From Acanthaster planci (lineage: Eukaryota > Echinodermata > Asteroidea > Valvatida > Acanthasteridae), in contig NW_019091633.1 of NCBI RefSeq assembly GCF_001949145.1, positions 278,800-317,090 on the forward strand: a stretch of DNA of 38,291 bases. The letters run 5' to 3'. The notes below the pieces were generated by a model. That model was not told the DNA's origin and searched no databases. It was given only the letters and a program-made list of their open reading frames with translations. Shown in pieces: positions 30,924 to 38,291 of the stretch; the first letter of the stretch is position 1, and each line of letters opens with the position of its first letter. Made by a program: the position numbers and the translations under genes.

Positions 30924-31854
30924 TCAGAAGATGGAGCCACGTTGACGTCGGAGGCACCTCGGACCGCAGAAACTGAGAGACGCATTGCGCAGGTTGAGGC
31001 TGCATTCTGGTGTCGGAGCTGCAATACCTTTGCGGAGGTCGAGGACCACCCTGAGGTAGGTCGGCCTTTGTGATGGATTGACAGCTGACTTGTCGTGGTT
31101 GATGAGGAACCCCAGGCACGTTGTGATGTCGAGGGTGAGACAAGTGCAGGCACTGGCCTCGTCAGGGGAGCGACCGACGATCAACCAGTTGTCCAGGTAT
31201 TGAAAAATGAGGGCATCGCACTGTCGTAGATAGGGGGCGAGAGTCTTGGCGATCCTGGCGAAGACCCTTGGTAAGGTTGAGAGACCAAATGGAAGAGCTC
31301 GAAACTGGTAGGTTTGGCTGCAGTACTCGAAGCAGAGGAACTTGCAGTCCTGCTTGTGTATCGGGATATACAGATAAGCCTCTCACATCTTGAAAAAAAG
31401 ATAAGCCTCTCGTAGATCTATGGAGGTGACCCAGTATGGGACTGGTAACAAGGTAGCGTAGGATCATGCTCAGGGTCTCCATTCAAAACTGTCTTGGCTT
31501 GATGAACTTCTTGAGCGGTTTCAAGTTAATTATCGGTCGCCATTTTCCTGGTTCTTTCTTGGGTGTCAGGAAACATGACGACAGGAAGCCGGAGGATAGC
31601 TGGCTTGGGTGCACCGGCGTGATGGCTCGTTTGCACAGTAACGCTGAAATCTCCTCCTCTAGAGCCAGGCGCTTGGACTTGTTGCATGGAGGGGGAGTAG
31701 AACGGAAAACCATCCCAGACGGCAGGGGGTTTGTAAACTTGAGGGAGTAGCCGCGGGCAATGGTGGCGAGGACCCAGCTGTCTGCTGTGATTTCCTGCCA
31801 GAACCCAATGAAATTGCCCAGACGAAGGCGAATGGAAGTAGTCACTGGTGCCAT
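30924..31854 (-). pseudogene. DIRS reverse transcriptase, broken
   Basis: Finger region from 31854: FWQEITADSWVLATI, then SGFLSSCFLTPKKEPGKWRP and INLKPLKKFI, ending in TGA before METLSMILRYL. Palm in the following frames: YIPIHKQDCKFLCF, QTYQFRALPFGLST (motif with LPFG) and ALIFQYLDNWLIVG, where YLDN replaces the catalytic YLDD (one G-to-A change). The thumb-like part is at 31184-30924. A 27-base duplication at 31372-31411 adds a TGA within the palm. Reverse transcriptase copies the element's RNA; this copy cannot. Confidence 0.85.
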
Positions 31855-31996
31855 CCCCCAGAGGAACTGGGAGCGCAGCGTGAGAACCCACGGCCGACGA
31901 GGCGTGGCTGGAGTCTTCTAGGAGTGGCTGTAGGTGGAGTTCACCAGGGGTCTGATGGCCGAATAGCTGCCCGGAGTGGAAAACTGAAGGAGTGGC

Positions 31997-33317
31997 CTAA
32001 AGATGGGGTGGACCCACCCGTCGTTTTGGTGGTAGCAGAGGCTGCTGGCAAGAAGGAGCCGCAGGTTCACGAAGCGAAATCTTCTTGGCGGTCTCCATAC
32101 GTTCCACCTCTGACTTGACAACCTTCATGAATTTACTGGCAAAGAGATCATCCCCAAGAAGCAGAAGATTCCTGATTTTATTCTTGATGGAGTCACAGGG
32201 GATATTCATGGCGTCCACTGCTTTGGCTCTGTGGCTAGAAGTGGCCAGAAGGGAGATACGAGTGAACTGCTCAAAGACCAAGTTAAGTCCCTCGTCAAGC
32301 CCCCCGCAGATCAAGGGCCGCAAAGTCTGGGGGAGACCGAAGAGTCTTCTTCACAAGCTCTGGCAATGTACTCCTATAGAAGAAAAAAGGCTGAACATCA
32401 GAGGCCAAAGCGGGACGCCATATCTAGGCAACAGAGAACTGCATCAAAGTTGGTCTTGTCCTTATCCCAGAAGGTGTTGCGTTTGCCGGAATTTGACGAG
32501 ATCTTGTCTCTGGCAACATCAGGAATATCTGGGGTTGACAGGAAGCTAGAGACATCCTCTTGGGGGAAAACGGTAGTAGGAGTTGCGCGCCAGCACTTAG
32601 CCTTCACAAGGGCATTCATCATCTCCACACAGGAACGATCTATAAGGATCTCCACGAAGACGGGTTCAGCTGACTCGAGGCATGAAGGGTGGCGCTTGAA
32701 CGAAGTATGTCCCTGTTCAGTCGGCATGGGATCTGATGATGGGAGTCCAAGAACGTGGATCATGTCATGCTCAAGAAGGTGGTGGCGGCCCTCCAGCTGA
32801 GTCAGACCAGCAACAGAGTCGATGTCATCATCCTTGGAGGAGCGAGGCCGAAGACCGGCAGAAGCTAGAACCAAGCTGTGTTCCTCGCAAAGTGGGTCAC
32901 CTTGAACCGGGACCTGCTCCGGAGCCAGGTTTCGCTGGGAAGTCGCTTCAGTCTCCGAGAATGCCCCTTGCGAGGGAGGAGGGATGGCTGGAGGGGATCC
33001 GGGTCGGTTGCCGTCGCTACTGGCTGAGACTCAGAGTCTATCTTGCAGGTGAGAGAGGTGAAGGCCTCTGAGAGGGACTGGAGGGTCGCCATCCATGGGG
33101 GTGGACCTGGATCAGAGTGGCATTTCTTCTTGGCCTTGGATGACGTAGAGGCCGAGAAAGATGACTTGGCCTTGCGCTTCTTAGTCTTCACCGGTGCAGG
33201 GGAGCTGGAGGCTAGGACAGTTAGAGGAAGGACCAGGCGGGGGTCCCCCGAGTGGTTGGTCATCTCCTTTGAGGAGCGTCCCAGATCAAGATTGGTAGCT
33301 TCATGACCGGAGTCCAT
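31997..33317 (-). pseudogene. DIRS gag-like ORF1, broken
   Basis: Three minus-strand frames: 33317-32865 (150 residues with Lys/Ser-rich KTKKRKAKSSFSASTSSKAK), 32874-32398 (158 residues, acidic then helical, with LIDRSCVEMMNALVKAKCWR) and 32323-31997 (GLDEGLNLVFEQFTRISLLA, LLLGDDLFASKFMKVVKSEV, a region well conserved in DIRS ORF1). The product would coat the RNA. The frames overlap or are separated by frameshifts, so no single protein remains. Confidence 0.65.
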
Positions 33318-33593
33318 CAGCAGGCTAAAGCTGTGAATGGGGAGTGGCGGATGGAAGCTCCGGTGACATAGCAGTCAAGAAGAGGCACCATTGTCTAAAG
33401 CCACAGGAGGCTAAGCTGAATTGCTGACTCATCCGTGGCAGAAGCGATGTAGCGTGGCTAACCCCTGTGGAACCCATTGCCCGCTTAGAGGGAATTGACT
33501 GGCCTGACGTCCAAGCGGGTGCCGCCTGGTGAGCAGCAGCCGGTGAGGGACCCGGGGCAGACGGCGGTCGCCCTGTGAGCCCCGCTGAGCCAT

Positions 33594-33890
33594 CATGATC
33601 AAGGATATTTTTGTGGCACAGCAACGCTTAACCAGATCTATAGGCATGTGGAGTGGGCGCTGATGACCAGGGTAGTGTAGCAGTCCAGCACGCTCGGCCC
33701 AGAGGGTAGGTGAATGGAGTAGTCATCAGTGATCAAGGGCATTGTTACGGTACCGCTTGCTCAGCCCGATCAATTCCGGTAGTAGTCATCAGCGATCAGG
33801 GTATTGTTGTGGCATAGCATGCTCAACCCGATCTCATAGATAATGGTCCAGGGTAGTGTTGCGGCATAAGCACGCTCAACCCCATCGAGG
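33594..33890 (+). repeat. Roughly 60-bp minisatellite in the 5' region of element D
   Basis: Five degenerate copies of GATCAGGGTATTGTTGTGGC followed by ATAGCACGCTCAACCCGAT, starting near 33594, 33671, 33730, 33790 and 33845. It lies between the sense-5' ITR and the gag-like ORF, where a promoter would be expected. Confidence 0.75.
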
Positions 33891-34263
33891 CCACTCCACT
33901 AGGTCTCTCCTCGTCGAGGCCGCTAATCGGATAATGCAAAACCACACCACAAAGGACTGGGGCAGCCTTCCAAGCCCCGCTCCATGGCCAGACCCATATT
34001 GCGTTGGGCCGTTATTATTCAATGGCCATACCCAACACAACGCATCACGGTAGGCCACACCCAAACCTGTAGAGGATGCACAGAAAGAAAGGGGCAGAAA
34101 AGAACACAAAAAAACACAGCACGCAAAGAATGAAATATAAAAATAAACACTCTTACCAAAAGATCTGAAACAGGAATCAAGTCAATTCACAAACACGAAA
34201 GGTACGAAACTCAAAACTCTGAATATGCCATAAAAGATACATTCGTAAACGATAGGTGCCGAG

Positions 34264-34389
34264 AAAAGAAGGACAAACATGGAGGTGGGACCGCAGTGCA
34301 TTGTGGAGGGTCAAGGGCAGCATGCGTAATAAAGTCTTTCAGTGAATTGTAATAGGCACATGGGAAATTTGCATGTGCAGGCCGGGCAG
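34264..34389 (-). repeat. ITR of element D (sense 5' side)
   Basis: Reverse complement of 28681-28812. Its outer edge (34389 to about 34410) matches the second half of the internal complementary region only weakly, so the exact element end is uncertain. Confidence 0.9.
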
Positions 34390-34516
34390 CGGTATATGAA
34401 CGAAGGGGACATAGACTTTTAGCTTTCATGTGACACCGATTTTGTTTTAGTCACTTTTATTTAAATTTGTTTATGTCATGGCCACTTTGGTGTGGAATTA
34501 CCTTTAATGTACATAC

Positions 34517-34666
34517 CTTGAAGTCACAGTGTGATAAATAGGTAGAAAATGCTTTTGTGGCATGATCTCGGACTCCAAGTTGTGGATGAACCAAGAGTGG
34601 ATAAACGATCTCATGAATGCAAGTGCTTATGAAATCCGGCAACTGACTCAATTCTTGCTTGCCAAG
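34517..34666 (-). CDS. Internal exon of an unidentified cellular gene (HEAT-like)
   Basis: Acceptor CCATTTTCTTCAG and donor TTCAAG|GTATGT bound 150 bases, exactly 50 open codons in phase 0. The peptide LGKQELSQLPDFISTCIHEI then VYPLLVHPQLGVRDHATKAF has the paired-helix pattern with a V-R-D/E-H-A-x-K-A-F turn typical of HEAT/ARM repeats. The gene is not identified. It lies just outside element D, undamaged. It and exon 8856-9041 have the same strand and phase, so they may be neighbouring exons across a transposon-filled intron of about 25 kb. Confidence 0.7.
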
Positions 34667-34699
34667 CTGAAGAAAATGGAAAAAAGACAACAGTATTGG

Positions 34700-35122
34700 T
34701 AACTGCTTGTATTATACATGTACATGGCTGGAACATCAAAACATCACAGCAGACAAGTTTCCAAAAATAAAATTTCAACCAAAAAGAGGCATACTCCTAA
34801 TTTTAACCCATAAAGAGTCAGATTATACTGGACCCCCTCACAGCTGGGAGGAGGAATGATTCCACCCCTAAGAACTCACATGTTACTTTCCTCATATCGA
34901 AACTTTGCATGCATGTCAAGACATTCATTGTCATTGTGATGTTTTAATTCAACATTACATTGGGTTTTGAAGTTATTGGTCAAATGCATCAGCCTCCTAT
35001 TGAACATTCAATGGAAAAAGTATGGATTTTGGCTGATCTGTCAGAAAAAAGTGTATTACATGAAAATGGCATTTCCAATTTTCAGAAAATTTACGTCAAA
35101 ATTATTGCAAGACGTTACTAAG
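34700..35122. other. Intron-like or intergenic sequence
   Basis: No exon or repeat was recognised, apart from one tacatgtacatgg motif and a TTAACCC at 34803. Confidence 0.4.
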
Positions 35123-35298
35123 GCAGCAACGCGAAATTGACTGACTGTCCCGCCCCGTGCCTAAAACTCGGGATCCCGAGGACTAAGTTAACAAAAGAGC
35201 CCCTGGCAATGCTGTCTATCCCTACCAGAAAAGGTTCATTTAAAAATGAAATAAAATGAATACACCCGAGATTCCGCGGGTGCGCCAGCCAGCCTCAG

Positions 35299-35314
35299 TG
35301 GCAGGAAGGTTAAT
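35299..35314 (-). mobile_element. Possible TTAA-type element end
   Basis: GGCAGGAAGGTTAA is the reverse complement of TTAACCTTCCTGCC, very like the TTAACCACTTCCTGCC end of the MITE at 5308-5890. The partner end is not identified. Confidence 0.3.
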
Positions 35315-36889
35315 TTAAATATGAATGGCCCACTGAAGTCAGTGTGCAGAGTCGGTCCATGGGGTGAACGAACTAAGAACCGTGGCTGCTTGGTTCCCGT
35401 CTGAACAATGGGGAAATGATTTGGGCGCCTGGGCCTAATCTTGTGTTTTTTTTGTTTTACAGCTTTCCTTTGGCAGGAAGTGCAGAAGGCAAGTTATTTT
35501 TATGTATTACGATTTTGTGAAGGCATGCTTCAACTCAATCATCTGCTTCTGCTAATTTGAAATAAACCAGAGTGATGATTTTTCCCCTTGTTAAAGTCTT
35601 AATAGAGTCGACTCTCATTATTACAAAATCCCCAGGACCACGTAGAAACATACAATGCAAGCTTGTGTATGCATTTACATTTAAAAAAAACATGTGGTCG
35701 ATGTTACATCAAAAAGATCTCTTGGTTATAATTAATCAAATATATTGTGATGCGTTTAGAATAATAAAATTCACTGTCATATGAAAACATGTTTATTGTG
35801 CATGTGAGATTAATAAAAGCAAATACATGTACACGTACATGTGAAAGCATCGATCCAGGGATTTTTAAAAGGCTTTCGATTGCCATGGATGATGACGAAG
35901 CTAAACGCCATGCACATATAGGCCTGTGTGTACCTGCAAGAATGTGATGATTCATCAACTAGAGCCCACATCCATGTACATGTAAGTGGTCTTTCCAACA
36001 CAAATTGTGTCATGGAGAGACATTTTTATTTCATTTTCCGTCTGTCTTATGATTTTGGACACTAACTGCATGACACAATTGATCGATAGTCAGAGTTCAC
36101 TCACCCACTGCAGCGCGGCCGCCCATGTGCAAGATGGTCACTGAAGGAGCATGATGTCGTGAAGGAATACTGCGATTGGATAGCTGTGTCCCGCAAAATG
36201 TACCTTGTGAAAATGCAGTCTCATTGGCTGGTACGCTAGATCTTTTGCAGCAATGTGAATAATTCAGTGTTGGGCGATTGGTTGGGCTCTTGAGATGTGA
36301 GAGTAGTCAAGCGAACTTTTTTGGCCTATCTTTATCGAAATCGGGAAGGGAATTTTTGTTTTGATGTTTGTGTAATCAATGTAAAAAATCATTGATTTTG
36401 AATCGTGCTTTATGCTTGTCATGACTACAGAAAACTGGCAAATGATGTCTGTGTATCGCATTGTAAGGAATTGTGCGACGCATCTGGAGGGCCAGGGGCG
36501 GGCAATTAGCCTTGTGCTGTGGCTGGAAATTTTGTGGAAACACGCTCGTTTGAGTACGAGCAGTACATCTTCAAATTAAATACATGAACACATAAAACAC
36601 AAACACAGACATTACTTTACTTCATAACCCTCTAAATCTTCAGTCACGTGAAAGTTTACTTCATAATCCTCTACAGTGTTAAATTCATGGACCCAGTTTG
36701 TTTTCATGCAGTAATGAGGTTGTAATTCACATTAAGAATGTTTGCCCTGCAGTTTTTGATTGATAGTTTCCTTGATGGATTTATCCATTTTTGCAGTTAT
36801 TAAAAATTATGATCACGATTTAATTTGTTTCACTTTTTGCGGGTGGTTTCGTAATAAATATGAAGATGAGTGCAAAAATTATCACTACA

Positions 36890-36992
36890 ATGTCGCCACA
36901 GCAAAGCCACGTAGCCATGGCTCACCGTGGTGAGCACGTGTTGTACTTGTACAATTGCGCTGCATGGACAGCCAGCCCATTCGATCGCTAGG
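36890..36992 (+). repeat. Dispersed repeat related to 18632-18895
   Basis: Shares AATGTCGCCACAGC, CACCGTGGTGAGCAC, GCGCTGCATGGACAG and ATCGCTAGGTC in the same order. No coding potential was recognised. Confidence 0.5.
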
Positions 36993-37641
36993 TCCACTCC
37001 CATATATGTTCCATGGTTATCATGGGACAAGTCTCAGATCTTCACCGTTTCATGCATACTTTTTAAGGTGGATCTTATAAAAAAGACTGAGTTGCCTGCC
37101 TTTTTGCAAAAGTAAAATAATTTTAAATAGCCTATTTTAGTTTGCAACGTATACTAGTCAATGATTACAGTGGAACTAAACAAGGGTGACCGCCTGGAAG
37201 ACGGCAACCAGAATGGTGGTATGGTATTATAGCTAAATATTGAAAACAGTCACAGGTCTACAGATTTATAATCGTAAACCATCGAGATACATTGAATAGT
37301 TTGTCGATAAAATTTTTTAATCGTGATTTCAAGTCGCCGGTCTTTCTGCGTGCAGGCGGTTTGTATTCATGAATTGTCCCCACGGCTCATATTTATTCAC
37401 AGCTCCCTTTGTCTGGATGACAATTACTGTGATCGGTCAAGCCCCGGTTCAGCTCATTAAACTCTGCCATGCTTGAGTGCACGCTCCCGTGCAGGACGTG
37501 TGTTCTTGCCCTCCTTGACAATGCCCAACTGATCCGGGAGAAGGCGGGCAAGACGCAGAATAATGGCAAGTCAATTTCGCGTTGCTGCGTAAAAATTATT
37601 AATAAAAATTATTAGACCTCTTTTAGGTTTTATGACTTGAC

Positions 37642-37720
37642 TTCCACCCCCACTGTAGTGTGTGATGAGTCTGCTAACAAATACCTTCCCATTGTTACAC
37701 ATACAAATTTGCTTTGCATC
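37642..37720 (+). mobile_element. Third DIRS-like terminus
   Basis: CCACCCCCACTGTAGTGTGT, GATGAGTCTGCTAAC, and ACATACAAATTTGC align with the terminus and first ITR bases of element D (28636-28705: CCCCCACATTAGTGTGGGT...ACATATGCAAATTT). The rest of the element is absent or lies beyond the window. Confidence 0.5.
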
Positions 37721-38291
37721 TTAACCTCTTGACGGTGGGATATTTTAACCGCATCCTACCTGCTGGAATTAATTTTTCAATTTTGCTAACGGCAACCGCA
37801 GATACCTAGACCTTAAGACACCAGGCCTTATCTGCCAAGTTTGCTGGGTCACACACTGCACACAGCCCGGCTCTGTGTGGTCATGATTCTTGCTGGGGTA
37901 CTTGGATCCCGTTCAACATAATACCAGGCACCCAGCACTTGCCTTGCCCATGGGACAACACTAACTACCCAAAAACATTCGACCAAAGCGGAGCGTGCAG
38001 CTACGGACGGGCACTGTGGCTCATGTGCTTGCTCCCCAGTAGTCAATGCATGCCCAGCCCCAACTTGTACATTAAGCGCACTTCACAAGTTTTTATTTCA
38101 TCTAAATACCCAGTCAAGATTACCCATAAACTTTGCCTATTTTTTATTTTGCGCAAAGTTCGCACATAAATTTCTTGCACATTTCTAAGCTTTGTTTTTG
38201 CAACTTGTATTCAAATCCCCTTTCTGTTTGTAATGATATATATAAAACAACCCCTTCTAAGTAAAATTGGAACCATCTCATGAAAATTATC
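37721..38291. other. Terminal stretch of the window
   Basis: No gene was recognised. TTAACCTCTTGACGGTGGG at 37724 has the TTAACC start of TTAA-type elements, but no partner end was found. Open frames at 37849-38046 and 37939-38169 are shadows without motifs. Confidence 0.4.

Larger units (their letters stand above)
28636..34410 (-). mobile_element. DIRS-like tyrosine-recombinase retrotransposon (D), decayed
   Basis: A 5.8-kb element coding on the minus strand. In sense order: ITR (34389-34264), a roughly 60-bp minisatellite (33890-33594), gag-like ORF (33317-31997), reverse transcriptase (31854-30924), RNase H plus methyltransferase-like region (30905-30171), tyrosine recombinase (30067-29128), internal complementary region (28955-28862), ITR (28812-28681) and terminus (28680-28636). 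DIRS elements lack an aspartic protease and an integrase, and no target duplication is expected. Stops and frameshifts in every ORF and a YLDN in place of YLDD show that this copy is inactive. Confidence 0.88.
35123..37588. mobile_element. Candidate 2.5-kb element bounded by a 20-bp perfect inverted repeat
   Basis: GCAGCAACGCGAAATTGACT at 35123-35142 is repeated perfectly in inverted orientation at 37569-37588. Flanks are AT-rich and no target duplication is clear. The interior has no recognised gene. A chance 20-bp match in 2.5 kb is very unlikely, but two inverted copies of some other repeat would look the same. Confidence 0.45.

Noticed and set aside
30795-31073. Plus-strand frames through 28.9-33.3 kb
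   Set aside because: They are antisense shadows of the minus-strand DIRS genes, whose motifs are all on the minus strand.
36090-36140. GC-rich NotI-containing patch as a gene start
   Set aside because: Only about 40 bases, with no downstream exon or TATA box; insufficient support.

Overview
This window is non-coding-rich, AT-leaning DNA from an animal genome. The signs are spliced genes with canonical GT/AG introns, tRNA-derived repeats with internal Pol III boxes, DIRS-type tyrosine-recombinase retrotransposons, a THAP-type transposase gene and a HECT-type gene. The scattered tacatgtacatg motifs and this mix of element families suggest a marine invertebrate, perhaps a deuterostome such as a lancelet, echinoderm or hemichordate. 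That placement is inference only. The assembly has a 485-base gap (11126-11610) and one isolated N (14566).

Layout. 1-2580 is anonymous sequence with pieces of a TA-flanked DNA transposon family (called B here); a tRNA-like sequence follows at 2582. 4013-8492 (minus) is a multi-exon THAP/transposase pseudogene broken by nonsense codons and frameshifts, with a 583-bp TTAA-flanked MITE in one intron. 8856-9041 (minus) is an intact-looking exon of an unidentified cellular gene. 9777-16768 is a 7-kb DNA transposon. It has long inverted repeats filled with a palindromic minisatellite and an 8-10 bp target duplication, and it carries a spliced gene for a HECT E3-ligase-like protein, now a pseudogene. 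17256-28105 is an old DIRS-like element (C), with inverted repeats and an internal complementary region, interrupted by a 2-kb B transposon (17295-19344) and containing a large satellite-like array (22.3-25.7 kb) whose monomers carry TGACGTCA and CACGTG palindromes. 28636 to about 34410 is a younger DIRS-like retrotransposon (D), coding on the minus strand in the order gag-like, reverse transcriptase, RNase H/methyltransferase-like, tyrosine recombinase. 34517-34666 (minus) is another intact-looking cellular exon. 35123-37588 is bounded by a 20-bp perfect inverted repeat, and 37642 onward resembles a third DIRS-like terminus.

How it fits together. The two clean phase-0 minus-strand exons (34517-34666 and 8856-9041) may belong to one cellular gene whose roughly 25-kb intron has been filled by nested transposable elements; this is unproven. 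Nothing else in the window looks like an intact gene. The most notable system is the HECT-like ubiquitin-ligase gene carried inside a DNA transposon with long, palindrome-packed TIRs.
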